Shown here one piece after another: positions 42,347-53,900 of a DNA stretch of 64,000 bases. The first letter of the stretch is position 1; every line of letters begins with the position of its first letter. Below the pieces are notes generated by a model. That model was not told the origin of the DNA, did not search any database, and saw only the letters and a program-made list of their open reading frames with translations. Source of the stretch: Nannochloris sp. 'desiccata' (lineage: Eukaryota > Chlorophyta > Trebouxiophyceae > Chlorellales > Chlorellaceae); NCBI GenBank assembly GCA_019044685.2, contig JAGTXX020000002.1, positions 310,001-374,000 of the forward strand. Direction: 5' to 3'. The position numbers were made by a program, and so were the translations under genes.

Positions 42347-44536
42347 TTAGTGAACCCTTTTTAAAACCTTCACTCGTAAATTATCCCGCACGGTTGTTGG
42401 TAATCTATCACATCCACGCAATACAAGCTTCCGCCGCATCTCTTTTGCCTCCTCAGTCACAGCAACACCAAAAGAAGTGCCTCGTACCTCAACCTCCGTG
42501 ACGGCCACCGCTGCACCTGCTCTTTCTCCACCCACTTGCTCTTCTCCTGTACTCGCCCCAGTACCTCCTCCTCCTCCGTTCTCACCGCCAATAACAACTT
42601 CCCGTAGCTCTCCACAGTTCTCAAAATCTATTCTCCTAGGCACACTCCCCACTATTCGTACTTCCATTAATCTGGGGCACGCTTTTGCAGACAGCTCCTG
42701 CAGCTCTGTTGATGCCACAGCCACATGTCGTAAGACAGCGCACCCATCTACTATTAACTTTCTTAATTTACGTAACCCTTCCCCCTGTACAGCTACAATT
42801 CTACTCAACGCTACGCATCCGGAGAGATCTAGCTCCTGTACAGAGATAAATAAAGGCACAACAGATTCAAAATTTGAAGCCTCCAGAGACCGGCAGCCGA
42901 AAAAATTTACGTCTTGTAACGCTGGACATTCAAAAGTAGCTCCATTGAACGTGCCGATATGTAATCGAGGGCATCCAGAAGCACTTAGTCTAGTTAAACG
43001 AGGGCATCGTAATGAAAGTGTCGTTAATTGGGCGCAACCAGACACATTCAAATTTAGTAATGATGGACCTGCCAAAATAACCACCTCTTTTAAACTCTTG
43101 CAATTTGTTAATACGATTTCTTGTAAACAATTTCTGCTGCTGGAGAGTTGTAACGTTATGGAACGGATTGCGGTACAGCCTGAAGCGCGCAGCACGCGCA
43201 GCAGGCTACGGGGACCAGGGACTAGAGCTTCTCCGGATACTTTTGAACACCGGGATATATCTAAAGAAAGCAAAGACGGCGCCCTTCCTGAGCCGCGTAA
43301 GAGCTCGCCAACGCCACGAGAGGTAACATCAGTACCAGAGACATTGATTTCTTCTAAACCACCTCCAACAATAGCGGCAGCAGAAGCAGATTGTCGTCGT
43401 GCAGCGGTGGCGGCGTCGGTTGCTGCTGCTATTCTTTCTACAGCCGCTGCTGGGGATTCTAACCTGGTCTCCTGAAACGACTGATCTAACTGATTAATTT
43501 CATCATCAGTATCACCTAGCTGCTCCATGAAATTGCCAGCATCATCCTGTCCTTCATTTTCTTCTTCGTCGTCGTCGTCTCTTACAGAGCTGCTGCTCCT
43601 TCGGTATCTTGCCAGCGTTTTTAGAGTCCCATCACTTACTTTGGCACATTTCGAGACGTCAACTGCCTTTAACGACCTCAACACAGCACATACAGCTGCT
43701 ACATCTCCATCTGCAAGCTCCCCGCACTTTGAAAAGCTGATTGACTCGATAGACGCAGAGCCAGAGGGCCGGTCAGCAGCACCTCGGGATACAGCCACCG
43801 CCACGTCCTCAAATTCGTTGGGGAAACGAAGTGTTCTACCACAACGGGAGAAATCTACAGCGTGTGCAGCTGCAAATGAAGTTACTATGCTTCGTATGGA
43901 TGCTGTAGAAAGGCCTGGGGGTACTGTGATTGAACGGAGAGATTGTCTTTGAGAGCGGACATGGTTGCAGAATTCTTTCGAGATTGCCGCTGCTTTAGAG
44001 AGATCTTTTAGGGAGAGGTATTGTAGGATGAGTAGTTTGCATTCTTGTGGAAGCGTATCCCACAAATTTGGTAGTAGATGTTGGGGCTGTTCAGATTCGG
44101 TGGGAGCTGGAGGAGGAGGGAGGAAAGGAGGGGGGGCATCGACAGGAGAGGGTTGCTGCTGTTTATCTAAAGGAGTGCTCATTGCTAATAGAGCGTCCAC
44201 AGCAGCTTCCTGGCTGCCTCCACATGCTAGGAGAATATCTTGGATTACGTCGGTAGGGAAGGTGCTTCCAAATAAGTCGACGAGGGTGTCGAGATCGTTT
44301 GAATTTGTTTGATTGCGATCTGAAGCTTGTTGCCCTTGAGAAGAATGATCGTTTCTTAACTTAAATCCAGGTGTATGCATAGATCCAGATGCTACAGACA
44401 CCTTGGGACCTACATTCGTGGTGCTTCCGCTGCCTCGTTTTGATTTGCCTTTGGTTTTGGTGCCCTCTTCGTCGCAGTCGGGAGCCATTAGGCTTTCAAA
44501 TGCCTGAGCCTGGCGAGACACATAACGCCGCGACAT
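42347..44536 (-). CDS. CUE-like/F-box/leucine-rich repeat protein
   Basis: Probable substrate receptor of an SCF ubiquitin ligase. Single exon, 729 residues. LVDLFGSTFPTDVIQDILLA with LDTL before and AAVDALLA after forms a CUE-like ubiquitin-binding fold at about 83-122. The F-box at about 160-200 reads LWDTLPQECKLLILQYLSLK. From about 205 on are some 14 leucine-rich repeats with a recurring LNVSGCxxL / LDLSGCVAL pattern, the Cys-type LRR of FBXL proteins. An acidic insert near 320-350 and poly-Ala near 380 interrupt the repeats. Plant F-box/LRR 15 (SLOMO) has a similar size, but I cannot claim orthology. Confidence 0.85.
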   Translation of the reverse strand: MSRRYVSRQAQAFESLMAPDCDEEGTKTKGKSKRGSGSTTNVGPKVSVASGSMHTPGFKLRNDHSSQGQQASDRNQTNSNDLDTLVDLFGSTFPTDVIQDILLACGGSQEAAVDALLAMSTPLDKQQQPSPVDAPPPFLPPPPAPTESEQPQHLLPNLWDTLPQECKLLILQYLSLKDLSKAAAISKEFCNHVRSQRQSLRSITVPPGLSTASIRSIVTSFAAAHAVDFSRCGRTLRFPNEFEDVAVAVSRGAADRPSGSASIESISFSKCGELADGDVAAVCAVLRSLKAVDVSKCAKVSDGTLKTLARYRRSSSSVRDDDDEEENEGQDDAGNFMEQLGDTDDEINQLDQSFQETRLESPAAAVERIAAATDAATAARRQSASAAAIVGGGLEEINVSGTDVTSRGVGELLRGSGRAPSLLSLDISRCSKVSGEALVPGPRSLLRVLRASGCTAIRSITLQLSSSRNCLQEIVLTNCKSLKEVVILAGPSLLNLNVSGCAQLTTLSLRCPRLTRLSASGCPRLHIGTFNGATFECPALQDVNFFGCRSLEASNFESVVPLFISVQELDLSGCVALSRIVAVQGEGLRKLRKLIVDGCAVLRHVAVASTELQELSAKACPRLMEVRIVGSVPRRIDFENCGELREVVIGGENGGGGGTGASTGEEQVGGERAGAAVAVTEVEVRGTSFGVAVTEEAKEMRRKLVLRGCDRLPTTVRDNLRVKVLKRVH

Positions 44537-44814
44537 GTTATGATGATATAGTATGCGTGTTGATGTTTATAATTGTATGTAGCCTAGATGCGGAATGAGC
44601 CAGAGTTAAAAAGAATACCATTTCTCAGAAAGAGTCTTCAATTCAAGCTTGCACTGCTTTAGTTAACGTGTTACAGAGCTTTGGCCACTAAAAATTAAAT
44701 CTAGCAAATTCTTGAAAGCAATACAAGTATTTCTCTCGAAGAGCATTGCGCAACGACATTAAATATAAAGTGTAGATCACATCTATACAGAATTTCAGTG
44801 ATCAAGGTTTCGGC

Positions 44815-46439
44815 ATGCATCGTGCTGTGGCATTGACTCCACGCTCCTTCTTACCTACCAATACGTTATCTCGTTCTCTAGTTATTAGACTCACAAGACC
44901 TCGCTTTCCCTTGTCTCGCCGTGTCTCTCCTCCTCTCCTCACATTTCTGGCTCCCACCACCGCTATGGCAACCACGTCGTCTTCTTCTTCTCAGCAGCAG
45001 CAGCCTTCTGTGGCTGTGGTCACCACCCAAGGCTGCCCATATTGCCGTCAAGCAAAAGCTGACCTCTCTGCTGCTGGTATCCCCTATGCTGAGATATTAA
45101 TTACGGATCAACTGGATGTTTTAAATGAAATAAAAAAAGCAACAGGCCAATCCACCGTACCTCAGGTACAGGACAGAAATAAATCCAGCTTTCTATTCAC
45201 TTGCAATTATTTAAGGGGATTTTTTAACGCCGGAAATTAGAGGGAATTTGATAGTAGAGAGTTGTGTATCTAAATTAAGCCTAATTTTTTTCCATATATG
45301 GATTTTCCCTTCCTACTTTACAGATCTTTGTTGATGGAGGGTTGATTGGCGGTGCTTCCGACGTCAAAACGGGGCTAGAAAATGGCAGTTTAAAGCAATT
45401 AATTCAAGCTTCTACAAGGCCCGCATTACCCACTGCTATCCAGAATGTCGTCTCCGCATTAGGAAGTAAAGAAAAAGGAGCAGAAGGGAGTGCTAGTACT
45501 GCTGAATTGGTACTACCTTCGGCAGCGGCAAAAGCATCGGCTGGTATTCCAATTGTAAGTTCTTTATCTCGTCCTCTCAATTCCCACTACCAATGGCCAA
45601 TCTCCCCCGCCCGCTCTGCAATAACAGTCTCGGCGCAACTCCGCCAAATAATTCTAAATCTGTACGACACGCATATGACCCCCGACGGGAAGAAAGTCAA
45701 TTACAAAGCGATGTCTAGAGATCCGGCTTTTCGGCTGTATGTTGATGCCGCGGCTGAACTACAGAAAGTTGACCTTGCTAGTTTAAGTACCCGTCGTGAA
45801 GAAGCCATGGCGTTTTGGATCAATGTGTATAACGCCATGGTCGTACATGCTACGGCAGCAATAGGACCAGCCGATGGGGGCACATTTGGGAGATTACGCT
45901 GGTACGATTCTGTGTCGTACAGTATTGGAGGATTCAAGTTCAACTTGAATGATGTTGAACATGGCATCTTACGTGCAAATGCACCGAGTCCCGCGAATAT
46001 TCTAAGTTTATTAGGCGCTTCAAAATGGGCGCCGAAAACTTTTGGCGCCAATGATCAAAGAAAGCAATTTTCTTTGACCACGGTAGACCCTCGAATCCAC
46101 TTTGCATTAAATTGTGGTGCCACTTCATGTCCTCCTATCCGTGTATACACTCCAGAAAGGTTGGAAGCTGGTTTAGCAGCTGCTGCTGCTGCGTTTTGTG
46201 GGTCTGACGTCGTCGTAGAACAGCATAGCATGCGTAGCATAGTCAAGCTTTCTTCCATTTTCAAATGGTATGGAAAAGATTTTGGTACAAAGACACAATT
46301 ATTCCAATTTCTAGGTGAGAATGTACCTGATGAAGAGGTGAAAAATAAGTTGAAAGAAGTTATCAAGGCGGCAGGAGGAGCAGAGAATGTGGCTGTTGAG
46401 TTCTTGCCGTACGATTGGACTGTAAATGCAGTCGAGTAG
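44815..46439 (+). CDS. Glutaredoxin-DUF547 fusion protein
   Basis: Exons 44815-45165 and 45324-46439 (phase 0) give 488 residues. The first about 50 residues are basic and Ser/Arg/Pro-rich, an organelle-type leader. A glutaredoxin domain follows: VVTTQGCPYCRQAKADL carries the dithiol CPYC, TVPQ precedes the intron and IFVDGGLIGGASDV completes the glutathione site. From about 210 is a DUF547 domain, with VNYKAMSRDPAF, FWINVYNAMVVHATAA, FNLNDVEHGILRANAP, DPRIHFALNCGATSCPPIRV and a C-terminal FLPYDW. Glutaredoxin-DUF547 combinations occur in plants and algae; DUF547 has no established activity, though its conserved N, H and C residues look enzymatic. The exon junction falls exactly inside the glutaredoxin fold. 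Confidence 0.9.
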
Positions 46440-46744
46440 ACTAATGAATAATAAATATACATAGTAACACCTTGGATTAAAAAAATACCGTTGATTTGAT
46501 TGATATATGAGCTTTTTGATACGAAAAAGTACAGGATAGGTAGGTACATATATATTAAGAGAAGTGTTTAAATCAAATATATCGTCATTGCTGAAACAAC
46601 TGTATTTGAAATTTTGTGTTCTTTTTCTACAGTCTTGATTATTAACACATGTGTACACCTTGATTGATGCAGAGATGCCCGATGTGACCCAAAAGGTGGC
46701 TTGTAGCTACAAACCCTAAAAACCCTTAATTTTCTGTTCTTTTA
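46440..46744. other. Convergent spacer after the glutaredoxin-DUF547 gene
   Basis: AT-rich 3' flanks of two converging genes. Nothing further seen. Confidence 0.5.
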
Positions 46745-48401
46745 CTACAGTCTTTTATTGCATTGGAAAGGGATGATTCGTTTCTTTACTCTTCCATTTA
46801 ATGCTAAAGCTAATAAATCCTGTTCTTCTACATACCACAAAGCATCCATCCGCGTTTGCATTCCACATAATTCTCGTGTAATTGCACCTACTGCTGCCCA
46901 CAGTGACTCCTTACTCGGTAGCTGCTCCTGTGAGTGTTCCTCTCCTTTTCCTGCATCTCTGGCATTATTAATAGACAGTAGTGAGTCTGAAGTAGTGCCT
47001 ATACGAGCTAGAGTTGTATGTAGCAGCACTGTATCTGTAACAATTTGTTTCTTTGATGCCTTGGGAAGCGCCTGCCTGAGATTTTTTCTAAGATCGACAG
47101 GTTCTGTAGATCCAGGAGCTGGGTGCCATAAAGCAAGGACAGTCCCTGTGCGTGTGATAACTACAGATTCTAGGATAGCTTCTATTGGGCAGAGGTGTTC
47201 TGCCACGTCTAGTATGGAAAGAATTTCAGAATTGATATCTTTTTCAGTGGCGGGAATCGGGTCCTGTAGGTAGATCGAAAAAGAAAGGGGCGGTTAGGTA
47301 GGTATAAGGGAAAACCAAAGTGCATGCACTATATCATAGTTGGTCAATACATGGTTTAAAAAAATATATATATATAGGGATAATTTTCATTTCAAGTGAT
47401 TTGATGTAGTGGGCAAAGAGACGTGGAGATTTCCAAAAATGTATTAATTCTAGCTACTCAATATCTCTGCACTTACCATATGTGTGGACGCGTGATATAC
47501 TGTAGAATGCAGTAGTTCTGTATTTTGCAACCATAGCGTATTTGGTGGAAATTGAGGTACCAGATGTCGAATCACGGATTCTTGGAGTAATCGAGCTAAA
47601 GAAAGTTCAAGTACAGGCAGTACTATTGCCCGTACTGGGGTTTGCAGTGGGTGATGAATTGGTTGAAGTCTGCCCGAAGTAGCGTCTCGGGTGAAGAGAT
47701 CATTGACTGTTTTCCCCTGCACAGTTCCGCCATCTACCATTAATTTTTTGGATGGGGGTGTACACAGGGAAAGAAGGAGATTGCGTGAATGATATTGTAA
47801 GAAAAAATAATAATTGTCCGTTATATGACTCGGAGAAGAGGAAATGAGGGCTACATTTTGATGAATTTTGACTGGATTAACTAACCTAATTGAAGACCTT
47901 CGGAGAGAGATCCATTCATTGCTTTATATAGCCGGTGTCGAGATGATGTGGTGACGGTGGCGGTGGTGGTTGCCGCAGTATTTCTTGTTGTGTCCTCTTG
48001 TTGGCTCTCCAAATGAATACCTAGATGCTGGAGGCGAGCGTGACATAGGTCCTCCCCACGTGTGGTTGTTTCCCAGAGAATCTCAAGGTCATTTAGCGAA
48101 AAAGGTAGACTACCAGAGTTTGTATCGATATTAAAAATAGTCCGCACTGATGTAACGAGGAAGATTAAGTTAGTTGGTAAGAATTCTAAAAATTCCACTT
48201 AAAATCGCAATCTATGTTGATCAAATTATTGATACTATACTTGCCGTACCAGCTAGGGTTAAGAAACACAAGGTAAACGAGATATGTGTGCAAGTCTTTA
48301 ATCTTGAGCGGCGGTGAGGATGAGGACGAGCATGGGCACCAAAAGCCAGATGGCCCCTTGCAGGCCGCATGAATCAAATCGAAATATATCCGAGTAGAGC
48401 G
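46745..48401 (-). CDS. Conserved protein of unknown function (first exon unresolved)
   Basis: Four introns' worth of coding were joined: 48236-48401, 47886-48146, 47477-47733 and 46745-47263, 400 residues. The frame is continuous through all junctions, but exon 48236-48401 opens after an acceptor (AATTTAG) without an ATG, so a short first exon must lie upstream, close to or overlapping the divergent transporter start. Features are SGFWCPC with a Ser run, LHTYLVYLVFLNPSWYGKY (hydrophobic), LWLQNTELLHSTVYHASTHM, then DPIPATEKDINSEILSILD and LRKNLRQALPKASKKQI. The PSWYG and LLH.T.YHAS segments look like a conserved green-lineage family, which I cannot name. The donor at 48235 (GTATCA) is weak; a GC donor 10 bases upstream is the alternative. 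Confidence 0.6.
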
Positions 48402-48628
48402 CTAAATTAAAACATGTTAAAAACTATAATTTATAAAAGAAAAAAGTAAGCTTCAATTTCTGATTGTGCAAAAATTTGAAAAATGGAAGCAAGAAGGGTT
48501 TTCAAATGTCATAGCTTGCAAGGATCAATTTGACATCTAATCTTTACTATCTTGGATTTGCAATAAATAGGAGATCCATATCTGAGCAGGGTTTAGGTTG
48601 AAGCTTTGTACCACGATAAATTTTCAAC

Positions 48629-50482
48629 ATGGGTCTCCCAGCCAGTGCGACAATTAGTGTCACTGGGCTGGTAGCCTTTGGCACATTTACTACCTTAGCA
48701 GCTAAGATTGGTAAGACACGAGTTTTTTTCATTTGCTAAACTGTGCAGCATTAGCAAAAACAGCCGCCCCCCCTTTAACCTAGAGATCATAAATTGCAAT
48801 TTCAAAACCCTATTCGGAACTTTTGTTTTAATGCAGTCTATGAATTAAATGGCGAGGGCATTGATGGCAAAATAAAGAACTTTGAGAAACCATGGGCCAT
48901 GACGACTGGTAAGTTTGAAGCCTTTTGTACAAGTTCATTCTTGAATTATCTTCTTCACATGCCATGTGTCTTACCGCTGGCCCTCTTTTTATGATTTCCA
49001 CTCTTTTGCTTTGCAGTCATGTTTATGGGAATGACCTTCTGTCTTCCTATCGCCTATATCGTCGAATACCGCAACAAACAAGCAGCTCTTGAAGCATCCA
49101 CCCAGTCCGCAAACTCACCATCTGCTGACGGTGCTGGTGACAATCTTTCAGCCCCGTTACTCGGTGGCTCAGATCTAAACGCCCTTCCCCCATCTACAGC
49201 AAAATCTTTCTTACAAGAAATTAGAGGATCCTCTCTCCTTGCTATCCCCGCTTTCTTCGACCTTGTAGCTACGGTCTTGATGAATGTTGGCTTGTTGTCT
49301 GTCACTGCCTCTGTTTATCAAATGTTACGAGGCGCCGAGATGCTTTTCGCAGCATTGTTCGCCGTTGTATTTTTAAAAAGAAGCCTCAATAAATACCATT
49401 ACAGCGGTATTGCTTGCTGTATTGCTGGAATCACGTTGGTAGGTGCTTCAAGTTTAATGTCGGGCGAAGGCTCGGCATCACATGCTGTAGACTCCACTCA
49501 AATTTTCTTCGGAATGACATTGATTGTCGCTTCTCAAGCTGTCCAAGCCGCTCAAATCACTTTTGAAGACTTTTTCATGGCTGATATGGCTATTCCTCCA
49601 TTAAAAATCGTTGGTTATGAAGGTCTTTACGGAACTCTGGCTATGGCATTATTCTTACTCCCCCTAGTACAACGCTTACCTGGTACTGACGGTCAAGGTA
49701 TCCATGAAGACTCGTACGACACCTGGCATATGATTCGTAACACGCCCATTTTATACCGTATCTTAACCCTTCACATGGGCGCCTCATTACTCTACAACGT
49801 CGCTGGGATGTGTGTTACTGGTCATCTCGGTGCTGTTTTCAGAACCGTCCTCGAAACAACTCGTACTTTGTTTGTGTGGTTGGTTGATTTAATGTTGTTT
49901 TATACTCCGTTGGGTATGGGGAAATTAGGAGAGAGTTGGAGTAAGTACTCTTGGGTCCAAGCAGCTGGTTTTGTGGTCCTGGTGATAGGAACTGTAGTAT
50001 ACGGGAGAGGCGATGAAGATGAGGTGGCAAAAGAAATTGCAGAAGGGCTGTACGATGCTGATTTAGTTGAAGTTGCTGATGGTAGTGGTGAAAATACTGT
50101 TACTACTGATGGCGCCGCGACAAGAGGAGGGAATGGAGGTGCTGCTGGGTGGTCGATCCCTAAAAGAGGTCCAGGAGAGACGTCATTGGGAATGGGAGTA
50201 GGAAGGGGATCAAGTTTAAAGAGTTCGATGAATATGAACGCGTTTGGATCCATGCCGTTGTCTGTATCGCGAAGTTTGAGATTGAGGTAAGGAGGGAGAA
50301 AAAAAAAGTTGGTAATTTATGATGGTGATAAAATAATTTCAAGAGGCTTTCGATGAGTATTAGCAATATACTTATTTTTCCCCGTTAATTAATTACCTTT
50401 GTGGTTTTAATTCCTATTTTTCACTCCATTTTCTTTTGCTGTTTGCAGGATGTTGTCTCCTCCACAAGGCAGACAGCAATAA
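48629..50482 (+). CDS. SLC35F6-like drug/metabolite-family transporter
   Basis: Multi-pass membrane transporter of the DMT/nucleotide-sugar-like superfamily. Exons 48629-48710, 48837-48908, 49017-50286 and 50449-50482 give 485 residues. LVAFGTFTTLAAKI is the first segment (human SLC35F6 has GSINTLSAKW). SVYQMLRGAEMLFAALFAVV matches the SFQMLRGAVIIFTGLF region, and IVASQAVQAAQITFEDFFM and VGYEGLYGTLAMALFLLP match QMVLEEKF and VGTEGLFGFVILSLLL. About ten segments are visible. The C-terminus is hydrophilic and Gly/Ser-rich; the last 11 codons come from a tiny exon, and intron retention would end the protein three codons earlier than the splice. The substrate is unknown. Confidence 0.88.
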
Positions 50483-50489
50483 GAAGATC

Positions 50490-50665
50490 TATAAAATTAC
50501 AAATAGCCAGCATTTCTATCATATTTTAGATAGAGCCTGCGTGCTGAGCTTTCGGAGATCCGCAGCAGCACGCCTTCGGATGATGGAGAAAGTTGGCTCA
50601 AATGTGAAATGATATGCCCATCATTGTACTGCGTATGTAAAAGATTGAAACTTGTTTGTTATCTA
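50490..50665 (+). repeat. Dispersed repeat, uninterrupted copy
   Basis: Related to 54889-55011 plus 61558-61630, the flanks of the transposon. The best-kept core is 33 identical bases (50548-50580 and 54967-54999), starting GCTTTCGGAGATCCGCAGC. A hairpin GCGTGCTG/CAGCACGC (50539-50546, 50566-50573) frames it. Similarity resumes past the insertion point with AAGTTGG and a run to about 50665. This copy has AGAAAGT once where the interrupted one has AGGAAGT twice. Confidence 0.8.
50636..50640 (+). terminator. TGTAA signal downstream of the SLC35F6-like gene
   Basis: TGTAA about 155 nt past the stop, inside the dispersed repeat. Confidence 0.4.
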
Positions 50666-50946
50666 TCTGATATGATATTGTACTATTTCTGTACGTATGG
50701 CTATCATGGTGGTGGAGAGTTTATTATCCAGTTTCTTATCAAAGCTATTTATAATTTATTTACAATCTTAACACACACAACTAGTGCATGACACTGCATA
50801 CAACCGCAGCGCAAAATGAGGGCAAATAATCAAACAAAAGTAAAAAGAGAGCATGAACTTCCCTAAACAAAAAAACACTGACGCCCTTTTTTCACACCAT
50901 CTTTTTTCTAAATACGCATCAAAGTGCCACCGCTACATTGTTAACT

Positions 50947-53900
50947 TCACGAAGCCTTGCAGGCCTTCTTATGCTGTGGCCAGGCGCGCTTTTGACACTC
51001 CTGGCTGCAAAAATACGATTTCTTGCACCGAGAACAAAGTTTTGCATCCGTTTTACCGCAGACCGAGCACGATGACGAGGAACCAGCTGAAGATGAGGAT
51101 GCTGCGCGTGCTGCGCCGGCAGCTTGAGAACCCATCTGCCCAGCCGCTAATCTGGTCAATATAGAGCTAATATCCGGAACAGTATCCATAATACTTCCTT
51201 CGACCACAGAATCTGCAAAAGAATAAGACCAAGGTATCCAAAGTAGAATATCAAGATAATAAATTCGTCGGGAGAAAGGAGAAATAATTGACGATTACTC
51301 GTTAAAACAAACAGTATTCTACTACTTACCACTATAGAAAGGCGTCAAATAGGTGAAAATCCATTCTGGTGCTCCTTCCATCAGCTTCTTTTGCCATTTC
51401 GGCACCACCAAGCTCACTGAGTTCCTTTTGAAAATTTTCCGAAAGAAATCAACTTCCCCCACTGCACAACTCGTCTTGACCGTCCGTCCTCCTGCTACCT
51501 GCATCATCTTTTGGCAACGCCGCAATGCAGGCATTTTCTGCTGTTCACTAGGATACAATTGATATGCAAGTTCTTGATCCACGCAAGAAATATGTGCAAG
51601 AGGACGGCCATCTGGTAACTTGAAGATACCGTGGACAAAAACAATCAAGGAAGCTTCATTTGGAGTTTTGCTTTTAGGATCATGCAAAGTAAAGATCATC
51701 TTTCCATTTCCATGTTGTAAAGAAAGAACGAAAATAGATTGAAGGGTCTCTTTTGCATCAAATAAAACCCCGCCTTTAAATTTTCCAGATGCTGGCGCCA
51801 AGCTTCTCGCTGCTGCTGCAGGGCCTTGACCGCCAGACTGCAGTTTATGCGCTCCTTCAGCAAGCGAAAACATTTTTCCCAAGTCTAATTCATGCAACGC
51901 AGCGGTAGGTAAACCCTCCACCTTAATTTTCTGGCTCTCTTCGGAAAATAAAATCTCGTCGCCTGGCCAGAAAGATGATTTAGATACATTGACTTCAAAT
52001 CTTTGAGGGTCACCTTCAGCCTTCTTCCGGCTCAAACGAGGCTTTAAATCTTTGGAACTGGCAGCGCTGGAGAATGCCAAGGCTACTGAAACAACTGGAT
52101 CTTTAATCTTCAAAATAGCCTTCCTGGAAACCTCCTCACCCCACACGCTCACCTTGCCGCCCTCAGGAAGCTCCACAGCAACGGTCGGAACAGGCGCTTT
52201 CTTGGCAGGTTTTCCCTCTGGTTGCAGGATTTTAAAACTAAAATGATATTTCTCAACACTCTCTGTAGCTCTGATCAATTTAATTTGTTTAGAAGTTGAA
52301 TAATTTTTGCTTGCTGCTGCTGCACGGTGAGCTGTGGCCACCCAATTGCTCGCTGCCAGTCGCAGGGGAGGTCGTATTGAGCATGCGGTAATCTTCATTT
52401 CAGCCAGAGGGTGAATAGGTAATCTTGAGAGTGGGCGTCGCATACCATGACCTATGTCGGACAAAATTACACCCCCGCGTTTTGCCGCCATTTCTGAAAT
52501 ATTCAAGTTTGGCGGTAACAAGCACTGTGCTTGTAAGGTCGTACAATCAAACCCTACTATATCTAACCGGTCTCTCTTCATCATGGATCCCAAATCACCA
52601 CGAGTATTGCTATTATCGATATCATCGCTAAACATAGATCTTAGTACGCTGCCCATGTCTCCAGTAAAGACGGCAAGGTCCCCCTGAAGCATCGAGGTGT
52701 GAGATCCAACTTCAAGTTCCATTTTAAAGCTTGGAGAAGGGTCTACTTTCCAGCTGAGAAGCATAGGCGCGTTCTTTTTGCCAGTAAAAACGGAAGAACC
52801 AAGCTCCCCAAAGCACCAGCACACCAAAGCATCCCACTGTTTACGGAGGTCCTTGGGAAAATTGCAGATGGACGCTGTGTGAGACGCTACTGCTTCCCAG
52901 TCGCATTTTTCAGCCTCGTGAGATGGTAAGACACCCTCTACACGCTCCGAAAGTCCTCTTAATAGATGTAAAACAGTCAATGTAGTGCCAGCATCAGCGC
53001 CACAGCGTCCAGAATCTCCCAAATTTACCCTGGTGCATATTTGTACCATTGATTGCAGCCCATTGAGAAGCTCGGGGCTGTCTTTCAGCCTTGGTAGAGG
53101 CGCTGATATCAGTGACAAAACTGCACCTGTAATGGAAGGTGAAGGGAGATCTCCTCCAGTAGCTATAGGGACTACAGGCTGCCAAACGAAGATGTCGGAG
53201 GTGACGGTGGTCAAAATTGATCGAGGCGTTGCTCTGCCAAATTCAGGAGGATTTAACAATCTCAAACCCAATAAAGTTGGTGTTAACTGTAAATCAACGC
53301 CTAAAGAGATGTCGAAATAGTCCTGTAAGCAATCAGAGCTTGTAATTCCCCAAGTCATCGAAGTTGTGAAGAGAGCAGCATGCGGATCGGGAAGAAGGAG
53401 TGGTTGGCACGTGACTAGGGTATTAAGCAAGCCAATATTATCTGCAATATTTGATGTATCAACTGTAGAATATATCCCATGTTCTAATACGCCATTACAG
53501 CAAAGTTCGACGGCATCTCCGAGGAAAAATCTCATCTTGGTACGAGCGCCAGCTCGGCGCCTTCCGCTTGCTAAAGCTCGAAATTCCGCAAAGCAGCTCT
53601 CAGTCAAAGGTTTAGAAGACTTGGATTTAGTGTTCCCTTTAGATTTTTTCTCGGATTGTGAATATTTCATAGGGAGATAGCTTAAAAATGGGGCTGCTCC
53701 ATAATGCACATACCACCCTCCGCTGCCAGGCTCTAAAAGAGTAGGATTCCCTACCCAATCAGATTCTGGCACTTCTACCATAGAAGGAATATCTTTTGGG
53801 TAGACTGTGCCAGTTTTGAGGTAGGCATAGCACTCTTCCTGGGCCATTTTTTTCAAAGCGTCGGTTTCACTCTTCATTTTGGAGTCAACTTCAAATGCAA

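Larger units (their letters stand above)
50483..50946. other. 3' flank of the SLC35F6-like gene with a dispersed repeat
   Basis: Holds the repeat at about 50490-50665 (listed separately) and TGTAA at 50636-50640. Ends at the stop codon of the leftward MYND gene. Confidence 0.5.

Noticed and set aside
42477..43475. 332-codon open frame antisense to the F-box/LRR gene
   Set aside because: It mirrors the LRR codons, has no domain or codon bias, and the opposite strand encodes a coherent protein.
42240..44536. Calling the CUE/F-box/LRR gene SLOMO/FBL15
   Set aside because: Similar size and repeat type only; LRR similarity alone does not prove orthology.
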